DNA of 14,667 nt from JABIRQ01 sp963583595 (GCA_963583595.1 CAUZWC010000043.1:1-14667), one strand, 5' to 3'; shown: positions 1-7,225, counted from the stretch's first letter. Notes: generated by a model from the letters alone, not told the origin. Program-made: numbers and translations.

Positions 1-912
1 GTCTATCAGGTCCTCCCCTCGCGCTACGGCATGGACCCCGACGACCTGCGCCGGGCCGACGCCATCGAGGTGGTGATCGGCCAGGGTGCGAAGCCCGGCG
101 GCGGCGGCATGCTGCTGGGCCAGAAGATCACCGAGCGGGTCGCCGGCATGCGCGACCTGCCCGTCGGCATCGACCAGCGCAGCGCCTGCCGCCACCCCGA
201 CTGGACCGGCCCCGACGACCTGACCATCAAAATCGAGGAACTGCGCGAGATCACCGATTGGCAGAAGCCGATCTACGTCAAGATCGGCGCGACCCGGACC
301 AAGTTCGACGTGCCCCTCGCGGTCAAGGCCGGGGCCGATGTCATCGTCCTCGACGGTATGCAGGGCGGCACGGCGGCGACCCAGGACGTCTTCATCGAAC
401 ATGTTGGCATCCCGACACTGCCGGCGGTGCGCCAGGCGGTTCAGGCCCTGCAGGAGCTGGACATGCACCGCAAGGTTCAGCTAATCGTCTCGGGCGGTAT
501 CCGCACCGGGGCCGATGTCGCCAAGGCCCTGGCTCTGGGCGCTGACGCGGTATCCATCGGCTCGGCCGCGATGGTCGCCCTCGGCTGCAACAAGCCCGTC
601 TTCGTCGAGGACTACCACGCAATCGGGACCGAACCCGGCTTCTGCCACCATTGCCATACCGGCCGCTGCCCGGTCGGGGTGACGACCCAGGACCCGGCTT
701 TGGAGGCGCGTCTCAAGCCCGAACAGGCCGGCCGATGGCTCCGCAACTATCTCGCAGTGATGACCCTGGAACTCCAGACCATGGCGAGGGCCTGCGGCAA
801 GAGCCATGTGCTGAACCTGGAGCCGGAGGACTTGGTCGCCCTGACCGTCGAGGCTGCCGCCATGGCCGGCGTGCCGCTGGCCGGCACCGATTGGATTCCG
901 GGGCGGATTTAG
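1..912 (+). CDS. mgsC: FMN-binding glutamate synthase-like protein, C-terminal part (GlxD / N-methylglutamate synthase subunit C type)
   Basis: Open from the first base, so the 5' end lies outside the window. The visible 303 residues are the catalytic (alpha/beta)8 barrel of the glutamate-synthase large-subunit family, which binds FMN and transfers an amino group to 2-oxoglutarate or a related acceptor. Seen: the GQGAKPGGGG loop, the run DQRSACRHPDW, GMQGGTAATQD, and the phosphate-binding region VSGGIRTGADVAKALALGAD. A cysteine cluster CHHCHTGRCPVG (Cys codons at 643, 652 and 667) sits where GltB carries its 3Fe-4S ligands. Family GlxD/MgsC proteins are about 440 residues, so roughly 140 are missing upstream. 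In methylamine users this subunit works with MgsA and MgsB to make N-methylglutamate. The gmaS-like gene 203 bp downstream supports that reading, but a plain glutamate-synthase-like role cannot be excluded. A degenerate repeat begins right after the stop. Confidence 0.85.
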   Translation, partial: VYQVLPSRYGMDPDDLRRADAIEVVIGQGAKPGGGGMLLGQKITERVAGMRDLPVGIDQRSACRHPDWTGPDDLTIKIEELREITDWQKPIYVKIGATRTKFDVPLAVKAGADVIVLDGMQGGTAATQDVFIEHVGIPTLPAVRQAVQALQELDMHRKVQLIVSGGIRTGADVAKALALGADAVSIGSAAMVALGCNKPVFVEDYHAIGTEPGFCHHCHTGRCPVGVTTQDPALEARLKPEQAGRWLRNYLAVMTLELQTMARACGKSHVLNLEPEDLVALTVEAAAMAGVPLAGTDWIPGRI

Positions 913-913
913 C

Positions 914-1031
914 GGGGTTTTTGAAAAGAAGCATTGTGCCAATCATCCTTCGAGACGCTCACTGGCGCGCGCTCCTCAGGAACAGGGAGCCGTCTCGAAG
1001 GGCTTGCTGGCCTTGATTCAATTGTCAGCCA
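914..1031. repeat. Degenerate copy of the MITE-like palindromic repeat (copy 1)
   Basis: Starts directly after the mgsC-like stop. It shares with the reverse complement of the element at 5377-5533 the run GCATTGTGCCAATCATCCTT followed by CGAGACG and CTCCTCAGG, and then the far end, CCGTCTCGAAGGG. The middle of the element is absent, so this looks like an internally deleted copy. The outer ends (TTTTTGAAAA on the left, CCTTGATTCAA on the right) are decayed relatives of the terminal inverted repeats of copy 2. It fills most of the space between mgsC and gmaS. Confidence 0.75.
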
Positions 1032-1102
1032 AGGGGAGTTGGCGGAGTCTGTCGCTCCACGCATACTGAAAAAAAGAACCGATACCGAAGATCGCTAACA
1101 TA

Positions 1103-1108
1103 GGGGGA
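1103..1108 (+). promoter_or_regulatory. Ribosome binding site of the gmaS-like gene
   Basis: GGGGGA lies 7 bases before the ATG at 1116 and supports this start. No convincing promoter was found in the ~85 bases between the repeat and this site. Confidence 0.5.
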
Positions 1109-1115
1109 CAGGGTC

Positions 1116-2423
1116 ATGGCCGTCGATCTGGCGAAGATCGCCAAGGAAAAGAAGATCAAGTATTTCCTGATCAGCTTCGTCGACCTGTTCGGCGTGCTGC
1201 GCTCCAAGCTGGTGCCCGCCCGTGCTATCGGCGGCATGCAGAAAGCGGGGGCGGGCTTCGCCGGTTTCGCCGCCTGGCTCGACATGACGCCGGCCCATCC
1301 TGACATGTTCGCCGTGCCCGATCCCGACAGTCTGATCCAGTTGCCCTGGAAGCCGGAGGTCGGCTGGCTCGCCGCCGATCTCTGGATGGACGGCAAGGAG
1401 GTCGAGCAGGCTCCGCGCGTCGTCTTGAAGCGCCAGATCGCGAAGGCGGCCAAGCTCGGCTACCGCATGAAGACCGGCGTCGAATGCGAATACATGCTGC
1501 TGCAGGACGACGGCAAGGCGCCGGCGGACGGGCGCGACACCCAAATTAAGCCTTGCTATGACCAATCGGCCCTGATGCGCCAATATGACCTGATCAGCCG
1601 CATCTGCGACTGCATGATAGAACTCGGCTGGGGCGCCTATCAGAACGATCACGAGGACGGCAACGGCCAGTTCGAGATGAACTGGGATTATGACGACTGC
1701 CTGCTCACCGCCGACCGCCACGTCTTCTTCAAATACATGACCCGCACCCTGGCCGAGGAAGCCGGGCTGCGCGCGACTTTCATGCCCAAGCCGATCCCGA
1801 ATCTCACAGGCAACGGCTGTCATTGCCATGTCTCCATCTGGGACAAGACCGGCAAGAAGAACCTGTTCGACGACGCCAAGGACGAGATGGGCCTCTCCGG
1901 CCTGGCCTATCGGTTCCTCGGCGGGCTGGTGCATTCGGCCGATGCGCTCTGCGCCGTCTTCAACCCGACGGTCAACAGCTACAAGCGGATCAATGCCTCG
2001 GTCACCCTCTCGGGCGCCACCTGGTCGCCCAACACGATCAGCTATTCGGGCAACAACCGCACGCATATGATCCGCATCCCGGAGCCGGGGCGCTTCGAAT
2101 TGCGCCTGATGGACGGCGCGGCCAATCCCTATCTGCTCCAGGCCGGTGTCCTCGCCGCCGGGCTCGACGGGGTCGCCAACAAGCGCGATCCGGGCCCGCG
2201 CCTCGATATCAACATGTACGAGGAAGGTCACCGCCTGAAGCGCATCCGGCGGCTGCCGCTCAACCTGCTCGACGCGATCCGGCTCATGGACAAGTCAAAG
2301 GCGGTGCGGGAGGGGCTCGGCGAGGAATTCGTCCAGGCCTATACCAAGCTCAAATTCGAGGAATGGGGCCGCTTCACCAAGAGCCTGAGCCAGTGGGAAC
2401 TCGACAACACCCTGGACTGCTGA
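1116..2423 (+). CDS. gmaS: Type III glutamine synthetase family protein, probably gamma-glutamylmethylamide synthetase
   Basis: 435 residues, the usual length of the GmaS/GlnT group. The family ligates an amine (ammonia or methylamine) to glutamate using ATP. Glutamine-synthetase motifs are all present: GVECEY at 121-126 and QFEMN at 185-189 (metal-binding glutamates), GNGCHCHVS at 232-240 (the NGSGMHxHxS equivalent), NPTVNSYKRI at 283-292, NNRTHMIRIP at 313-322, and RFELRLMDGAANPYL at 326-340. The N-terminal stretches LFGVLRSKLVPA and GFAGFAAWLDMTPAHPD match my recollection of GmaS/GlnT sequences. The upstream mgsC-like gene points to the N-methylglutamate route of methylamine use, in which GmaS makes gamma-glutamylmethylamide for N-methylglutamate synthase. 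The 203-bp gap holding a repeat means co-transcription is not certain. Substrate choice (methylamine versus ammonia) cannot be read from sequence alone, so GlnT is the alternative name. Confidence 0.85.
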   Translation: MAVDLAKIAKEKKIKYFLISFVDLFGVLRSKLVPARAIGGMQKAGAGFAGFAAWLDMTPAHPDMFAVPDPDSLIQLPWKPEVGWLAADLWMDGKEVEQAPRVVLKRQIAKAAKLGYRMKTGVECEYMLLQDDGKAPADGRDTQIKPCYDQSALMRQYDLISRICDCMIELGWGAYQNDHEDGNGQFEMNWDYDDCLLTADRHVFFKYMTRTLAEEAGLRATFMPKPIPNLTGNGCHCHVSIWDKTGKKNLFDDAKDEMGLSGLAYRFLGGLVHSADALCAVFNPTVNSYKRINASVTLSGATWSPNTISYSGNNRTHMIRIPEPGRFELRLMDGAANPYLLQAGVLAAGLDGVANKRDPGPRLDINMYEEGHRLKRIRRLPLNLLDAIRLMDKSKAVREGLGEEFVQAYTKLKFEEWGRFTKSLSQWELDNTLDC

Positions 2424-2757
2424 GGGGAATACCCGACCGGCTAGGTCGTGGTCCTGACAAATACATAGCCGTCGTCCCGGGACCCATCGCCCTGTCCGAT
2501 CACTCGGTCGTAGGGCCCTTGTCCTCAATGCGTCGGATAAGTGTGTTGGGCTTGCGGATTCGGGTCCTGGTAATGCGGTGATCTACAGTGAATACCCTGC
2601 CACGGCATCGCCCGTCGCGATGCCCATGGGTCCCGGGAACAAGTCCTGGGACGACATCGATAATGTGGCAAGGCGAGGTGAGTCGTTTGATGCGATGGGT
2701 GAATCTTCGCCGGGCAATGAAGAATCAGTATAGGCACGCACAGAGGAACCGGCGATC
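2424..2757. other. 334-base intergenic region without a gene
   Basis: No convincing reading frame, tRNA or riboswitch was recognised. An open frame runs through much of it on + (to the TAG near 2733) but has no homology I recognise and no clear start. The region holds the nested inverted repeat listed separately, and the promoter of the arginase-like gene presumably lies near its right end. AGAGGA at 2742-2747 is the ribosome binding site for the ATG at 2758. Confidence 0.6.
2471..2655. repeat. Long-spaced inverted repeat with two nested right arms
   Basis: TCCCGGGACCCAT at 2475-2487 is the perfect reverse complement of ATGGGTCCCGGGA at 2626-2638 (13/13). In addition GTCGTCCCGGGAC at 2471-2483 pairs with GTCCTGGGACGAC at 2643-2655 (12/13). 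One left arm can therefore pair with either of two adjacent right arms across a spacer of about 140-160 bases. CCCGGG is itself palindromic, which inflates the match slightly. It could be the ends of a small non-coding element or a regulatory structure; no coding content was recognised inside. Confidence 0.5.
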
Positions 2758-3783
2758 ATGACCAAACTCGTCTCCTTCCGGACCAGCATCAAGGGGGTCG
2801 AGACCTCCTATCTGCCGAGCGGCGAGCCGACCATGCTGGCCGTGCCCTATGCGGAGACCGATGCAGATCTGAAGGCGGCGGACGTCGCCTTCATCGGCAT
2901 CCCCCAGGGCTCCGCCGCCACGCCCGGGCGCGATCCGGCGGAATGGTCCGACATGGGCAAGGGGCCGTTGGTCACGCGCCGCGAGTCCATGCGCTACACC
3001 GGCTTCCTGCCCGAACACGACCTGGATGTCTTCGAGCATCTGGCTGCCGTCGATATGGGCGACGCGACCATCGATCCCGACAATCCGAAGGTCGGCATCG
3101 AAAGCGTCATGGACATGGTCGGCCGGGCGCTCGACGCAGGCTGCCGCATCGTCACCCTGGGCGGCTCGGTCCCGGCGGCCAGCTATGCCGTCGCGCGCGG
3201 CATGGCCCGGGCCACGGCGGGCCGGATCGGCATCATCAGCCTGGATGCCCATGGCGACGCCTTCGACGATATCGGCGCGGCCTGGGGCAATACGGAGCCG
3301 GGAGGCGGCACCTGGCAGCGGCGAATGTGGGAGCATGCCCAGAATATCGACCCGGCCCGCCATGCCGAGATCGGCATGCGCGGCCCTCGCAACGATCGCG
3401 AGACCCTGCATCTATACCGATCGAACGGCGCTCTGGTCTTCCCGGCCTCCGAGGTGGCGGAGGACGGCATGGCCGCGATCTGCGCCAAGGCGATTTCCCA
3501 TGTCATGGCCCAGGCGACGGCGGGGGTGGACCGGACCTGGGTCTCGCTCTGCATGGATGTTTTCGACATGGGGGAATTCCCCGATTGGGGCGACGAGCCT
3601 CTGGGCCTGTCGGCGCGCGACGTGGTGCGCGCCGTTCATGAATCGGCCAAGGCGGGAACGGATGTGCTGTCCATCCAGTTCGTCGCCCCCAACACGCCCT
3701 ATCCCGCGCGCCTCGCTGTCTATCTCTGCGTCTATCAGATGGCCGGCTGGATCCTGGGCGGCCATCTGCCGTGCAAGCGGTAG
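2758..3783 (+). CDS. Arginase/agmatinase-fold (ureohydrolase family) protein with incomplete metal site
   Basis: 341 residues; start ATG with AGAGGA 10 bases upstream. Fold markers: the N-terminal VAFIGIPQG strand (43-51), SLDAHGD at 161-167 (D163, H165, D167 keep the DAHxD ligands) and SLCMDVFD at 263-270. Ureohydrolases normally use six ligands to bind two Mn/Ni ions and hydrolyse guanidino or amidino compounds to urea. Here the usual GGDHS is GGSVP at 135-139 (no His). The usual SxDxD is S-L-C-M-D, so the first Asp is Cys265 and only D267 remains. The late glutamate of the DxxE motif appears as Gln307 in LSIQFVAPN. About half the canonical catalytic set is lost, so either the protein is not a classical hydrolase or it uses another metal arrangement. 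The frame is intact and well conserved in style, so it is not an obvious pseudogene. It sits 127 bases upstream of an ornithine-cyclodeaminase-like gene, a pairing that recalls arginine-to-ornithine-to-proline breakdown. Substrate unknown. Confidence 0.8.
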   Translation: MTKLVSFRTSIKGVETSYLPSGEPTMLAVPYAETDADLKAADVAFIGIPQGSAATPGRDPAEWSDMGKGPLVTRRESMRYTGFLPEHDLDVFEHLAAVDMGDATIDPDNPKVGIESVMDMVGRALDAGCRIVTLGGSVPAASYAVARGMARATAGRIGIISLDAHGDAFDDIGAAWGNTEPGGGTWQRRMWEHAQNIDPARHAEIGMRGPRNDRETLHLYRSNGALVFPASEVAEDGMAAICAKAISHVMAQATAGVDRTWVSLCMDVFDMGEFPDWGDEPLGLSARDVVRAVHESAKAGTDVLSIQFVAPNTPYPARLAVYLCVYQMAGWILGGHLPCKR

Positions 3784-3910
3784 AGGCATGGTCGGGGTAA
3801 GGTGGGGGATAGCCCGTCTTTACCGAGTATCTGCTCCGCATTCCCCTTCGACCTCGTCGGAGCCGGGCGCTAGGTTGCGCCGTGACGATTGAGCCGGAGG
3901 GAGAGGGACC

Positions 3911-4894
3911 ATGAGCGACGACACGCGATTTCTGTATCTGACTCGGAGCGAGATCGGCGGCCTCGATATCGACTACGGCGACATGATCGACAGGGTCGAG
4001 ACCGCGTTCCGCGCCTGGACCTCGGGCAAGGCGATCGCCCATCCGAAGGTCGCTTCCCTGACCGATGTCGGCAGTTTCTTCTATGGGCTCAACGCCTGCT
4101 CGTCAAAGCTCGGCTACAACATCTGCCACAACTCGATGGGCGTGCAGGCGGAGCTCGCCCGGCCCGGCATGCATCATCTCAACGGCATGCAGATCTTGAG
4201 CGACTATCGCACGGCCCAGCCCCTGGCGGCCATGGACACCTTCTGGGCCTCGACCTGGATTCCGGCCGCCGTCTCCGGCCTAGCCGCGCGCTATTTCGCG
4301 CGGCCCGACAGCAGGGTTCTGGGGATCATAGCGACGGGAGCCCAGGCCCGTGTCCATGTGCCGGCCTTGCGCGCCGTCCTGCCGATAGAGAAGGTCGTGG
4401 CCTATAACCGCAGCCGCTCCGGCGCCGGGGCCTTCGCCGCCGAATTCGCGGATTCGGGTATCGAGATCGAGATCACGGACGACCCGCGCGTGGCGGTCGA
4501 GGCGGCCGATGTGCTGGTGACGGCGGTGCCCGTCTCGGCCAATACCAAGCCCATCCTGGACCCGGCCTGGGTCCGTCCCGGCACCTGGTGCAGCCTGGTC
4601 GATCTGGCCCGGTCCTGGCATCCCGGCCTCGAATCCTTCGAGCTGACCGCGACCGACGACCACGACCAGGCCAAACACGAGGTCGAGATCGGCCGCTTCA
4701 AAATGACCGGCCCGTTCGATGTCGATCTGCGGGAACTGGTTTCCAGTGCCAAGAACGTTTCGCCCAAGCCCGAGGATCGCCGCGTGATCTGCCATAGCGG
4801 CCATGCCATCGGCATCCTGGCCCTGGCCAAGCTGGTCTACGAGACCGCTCAGGCCAAGGGCGTGGGCACCCGTCTTCCCGCGAACTGGAGCTGA
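3911..4894 (+). CDS. Ornithine cyclodeaminase / mu-crystallin family protein, divergent
   Basis: 327 residues; GGAGGGA at about 3897-3903 precedes the ATG. The family has an NAD-binding Rossmann core and includes ornithine cyclodeaminase, alanine/tauropine-type dehydrogenases, ketimine reductases and mu-crystallin. Seen: the N-terminal MIDRVETAFRAWTSGKAIAHPK (first 20 residues diagnostic in style), a likely catalytic-region lysine K66 in SSKLGYN, the dinucleotide-binding ATGAQARVHVPAL at 141-153 (the GTGxQA motif with the first Gly as Ala), and VLVTAVPV at 201-208. Two departures from ornithine cyclodeaminase: the conserved Arg of the (T/A)xRTAAxSG motif is replaced by I117-P118 in TWIPAAVSG, and the GADxPGK segment that carries the catalytic Asp reads LVDLARSW (229-236). 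True ornithine deamination is therefore doubtful, and an imine reductase or amino-acid dehydrogenase is as likely. It probably works with the arginase-like protein just upstream. Confidence 0.85.
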   Translation: MSDDTRFLYLTRSEIGGLDIDYGDMIDRVETAFRAWTSGKAIAHPKVASLTDVGSFFYGLNACSSKLGYNICHNSMGVQAELARPGMHHLNGMQILSDYRTAQPLAAMDTFWASTWIPAAVSGLAARYFARPDSRVLGIIATGAQARVHVPALRAVLPIEKVVAYNRSRSGAGAFAAEFADSGIEIEITDDPRVAVEAADVLVTAVPVSANTKPILDPAWVRPGTWCSLVDLARSWHPGLESFELTATDDHDQAKHEVEIGRFKMTGPFDVDLRELVSSAKNVSPKPEDRRVICHSGHAIGILALAKLVYETAQAKGVGTRLPANWS

Positions 4895-5156
4895 GAGCCG
4901 GGCCGGTTCGCTTGGTGCCGCGAGCGGATGCTGTCGCGGATGGAGAGGGGTCGGGATATCGGCGCATACGCCTCAAGAACGAAGCCGCCCGCCTGCACTG
5001 AGCGCGGAGGAGCCATGCCCGGGGTAAAGCTTTGAGGGCTTGCCAGTGGGGCGCTCCATGATCCATGAATGGTGCGAAAGCGCGCGGCGATGCGGTGACG
5101 CGGCGATCTTTCCGGTTGCTGATACGGGCGTGGCGCGAAAGCACGAGAGCGAGATC

Positions 5157-5378
5157 ATGGACAGGACGATTTCTTCCGACCGCAAACGTGGTCTGGGTCT
5201 GGAAGCTTGCGATTGCCGGCCGGCGGTCACGCGAACCTACCAATCACTCCGCGCCATCGGCTTCGACCGGGACGACGCCCTCGCTGCGGCCATCCCGGTC
5301 TACCGCGCCTATCATCCCGAGGTCGCGGAGTCGCGCGCCAACGAGGTTCTGCGCGACTGGTTCGGCGAAACCCGCTAG
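5157..5378 (+). CDS. Small conserved-looking hypothetical protein (73 aa)
   Basis: Function not recognised. The frame is open further upstream (ATG at 5040), but the ATG at 5157 is preferred because purine-rich GAGAGCGAG sits just before it and the region upstream reads as low-quality coding. The protein is soluble, acidic to neutral and probably helical. Its core TYQSLRAIGFDRDDALAAAI followed by VYRAYHPEV looks like a compact two-helix module with aromatic and HPE residues, typical of a structured small protein rather than chance translation. No signal peptide, membrane segment or cysteine pair motif. Its TAG stop (5376-5378) overlaps the first bases of the MITE-like element, so the original 3' end may have been altered by the insertion. 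No operon partner is clear; the cyclodeaminase-like gene ends 262 bases upstream. Confidence 0.55.
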   Translation: MDRTISSDRKRGLGLEACDCRPAVTRTYQSLRAIGFDRDDALAAAIPVYRAYHPEVAESRANEVLRDWFGETR

Positions 5379-5533
5379 CAGGCTGTTGAAAAAGGCGAGC
5401 AGACCCTTCGAGACGGCCCTGCGGGCCTCCTCAGGGTGAGGCTAAAGCATTGATTTTACTCATCCTGAGGAGCTCGCGTCAGCGAACGTCTCGAAGGATG
5501 ATTGGCACAATGCCCCTTTTTCAACAACCTGCT
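5377..5533. mobile_element. MITE-like element with terminal inverted repeats (copy 2, most complete)
   Basis: 157 bases. The left end AGCAGGCTGTTGAAAAAGG and the right end CCTTTTTCAACAACCTGCT are inverted repeats with one mismatch over 19. Inside are two palindromic units in opposite orientation: CCTTCGAGACG...CTCCTCAGG-type near 5404-5443, and CATCCTGAGGAGC...CGTCTCGAAGGATG near 5461-5500, with an AT-richer spacer. No coding capacity. No clear target-site duplication was found. The inner units resemble palindromic intergenic repeats I know to be scattered in many alphaproteobacterial genomes; the terminal repeats suggest mobilisation by a transposase supplied elsewhere. It lies between two convergent genes, so the hairpins might also end transcription. 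Confidence 0.75.
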
Positions 5534-5557
5534 GGACCGTTTCGCCCGGCGCCCGTT

Positions 5558-7225
5558 CTAGCCCGGCCAGGACCGCCCGGAGAAACGCTCGCGCAGGGCT
5601 GATTTTTGGAATTTCCCGGTTGAGGTCTTCGGCACCTCGGCGATGAACTCGTAGGCGTCGGGCAGCCACCATTTTGGAAATTCGGCCGCCAGATGCGCCG
5701 CAAGATCCTTGACCATTTCCCGGACAGTATCCGGGGTGCCCGCCACCGCGCTCTCGCGCAGGACCACGCAGGCCAGCGGCCTTTCGCCCCATTTCGGATG
5801 GGGCAGGGCGATCACCGCGGCCTCCTTGACGGCGGGATGGCCCATGATCGCGTTTTCCAGATCCTGGCTGCTGATCCATTCGCCGCCGGATTTGACTAGG
5901 TCGGCGGTGCGGTCGCTGATCTTCACGAAGCCGGCCGGATCGATATTCGCGACATCGCCGGTGCGGAACCAGCTGTCGCCCGTCCGACCCCCGGCTTCGT
6001 TCTCCGTCCAGCGGTCCTCGGTGCCGGGCGCGTCGTGATAGCGGGCGGCGACCCAGGGCGCGCGGATCTGCAATTCGCCCATCGCCGCGCCGTCCCAAGG
6101 CGCTTCGCCCTCGTCGCCGACCACCCGGATCTCGACCAGGGGCATCGGCAGATGACGTTCGGCGAAGAGGTCGAGCACCTGTTCGCGCGGCCAATCGGCC
6201 ATTTCGGGTTTGGGATGGGCCATGGTCGCGCCCGCCGTCGTTTCGGTCATGCCCCAGCCGTGGATCGGCACCATGCCGAGCGCGTCCAACCCGCGCACCA
6301 GGGCGGGCGGGGGCGAGGCGCCGCCGGCGATCACCCGAATGCCCGGCGGCAGCGTCCAGCGCCCGGGTTCGGCGCGCAGTGCGTCTGCCACGGCAAACCA
6401 GATCGTCGGCACGGCGCCGGTGATCGTCACCGCCTCTCCGGCCATCAGGTCGAGCAGGCTTTCGGCATCGAGATAGGGTCCGGGCAGGACCTGCTTGGCC
6501 CCGACCAGGGTCGCGGCATAGGGAAAGTTCCAAGCATTGACGTGGAACATGGGCACGATTGGCAAGGTCGTGTCGTTCTGCCCCAGGTCCCAGCCGTCCT
6601 TCATGCCCAGGCACATGGCATGCAGCATCAGCGCCCGGTGGGAATAGGCGACGCCCTTGGGCCGTCCGGTCGTGCCCGAGGTGTAACAGATCGAGCAGGC
6701 GGTGAACTCGTCCTCGGGTTCGATCAGCGGTTCGGCCGGATCGCCGGCGGCGATGAAATCCTCGTAGGACTCGAAATCGCCCGGCGCTGCCTCGTCCGAA
6801 ATGCGCGCGACGATGACCTTCTTGATCCGGCTGCGGTCGAGGAAGCGCCGCGCCAAGGGCAGCAGCACGTCATCGACGATCAGGATGCGGTCCTCGGCGT
6901 GAGTTGCGATGAAGGCCAACTCGTCCGGATGCAGGCGCAGGTTCAGGGTATGCATCACGCCGCCCGCACCGGGAATGCCGAAATAGGCTTCGAGATGGAT
7001 ATGGTGGTTCCACATCAGGGTGCCGACCCGCTCGCCGGGCTTCAGGCCGGCCTTGCGCAGGGCATCGGCCAGGCGCCGGGCGCGCCCCGCCATCTCGCCA
7101 TAGCCGTAGCGGTGCAGGGAACGGTCGGCATAGCGCGAGACGATCTGCCGCCCGGCATAGAGGGTCTCCGCCCGCGCGAGCGCGCGGGGCAGGACGAGCG
7201 GATGGCGCATCATTGTGCTTTGCAA
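5558..7225 (-). CDS. AMP-forming acyl-CoA synthetase (medium/long-chain fatty acid-CoA ligase type)
   Basis: About 555 residues from a TTG at 7225. It activates a carboxylic acid to acyl-AMP and then acyl-CoA (ANL superfamily, cytosolic). Seen, numbered from this start: P-loop-like A3 motif YTSGTTGRPKG at 181-191, MFHVNAWNFPY near 226-236, A5 motif GWGMTETT at 323-330, RTGD at 421-424, hinge DRTADLVKSGGEW at 438-450, and C-terminal catalytic Lys538 in PKTSTGKFQK. All key residues are present, so it should be active. Start: homologues commonly begin with a short M(x)STMM-like leader, matching LQSTMM with TTG here. An ATG at 7213 (551 aa) and a TTG at 7285 (575 aa) are alternatives, and none has a good ribosome site. 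The C-terminus ends 24 bases from the MITE-like element. The upstream side abuts the ccoP remnant, so the promoter region may have been rearranged. Chain-length specificity cannot be told. Confidence 0.9.
   Translation of the reverse strand: MQSTMMRHPLVLPRALARAETLYAGRQIVSRYADRSLHRYGYGEMAGRARRLADALRKAGLKPGERVGTLMWNHHIHLEAYFGIPGAGGVMHTLNLRLHPDELAFIATHAEDRILIVDDVLLPLARRFLDRSRIKKVIVARISDEAAPGDFESYEDFIAAGDPAEPLIEPEDEFTACSICYTSGTTGRPKGVAYSHRALMLHAMCLGMKDGWDLGQNDTTLPIVPMFHVNAWNFPYAATLVGAKQVLPGPYLDAESLLDLMAGEAVTITGAVPTIWFAVADALRAEPGRWTLPPGIRVIAGGASPPPALVRGLDALGMVPIHGWGMTETTAGATMAHPKPEMADWPREQVLDLFAERHLPMPLVEIRVVGDEGEAPWDGAAMGELQIRAPWVAARYHDAPGTEDRWTENEAGGRTGDSWFRTGDVANIDPAGFVKISDRTADLVKSGGEWISSQDLENAIMGHPAVKEAAVIALPHPKWGERPLACVVLRESAVAGTPDTVREMVKDLAAHLAAEFPKWWLPDAYEFIAEVPKTSTGKFQKSALRERFSGRSWPG

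Noticed and set aside
1035..1056. Possible sigma-54 promoter (TTGGCGGAGTCTGTCGCT) before gmaS
   Set aside because: The GG and GC elements are spaced 11 rather than 10 bases apart and the flanking consensus bases are poor.
1095..2231. Long minus-strand reading frame (378 codons) opposite gmaS
   Set aside because: It is the antisense shadow of a clearly conserved glutamine-synthetase-family gene in GC-rich DNA; its translation has no recognisable domain.
2456..2735. Open plus-strand frame in the gap before the arginase-like gene
   Set aside because: No start codon with a ribosome site, no recognisable homology, and it runs through the inverted repeat.
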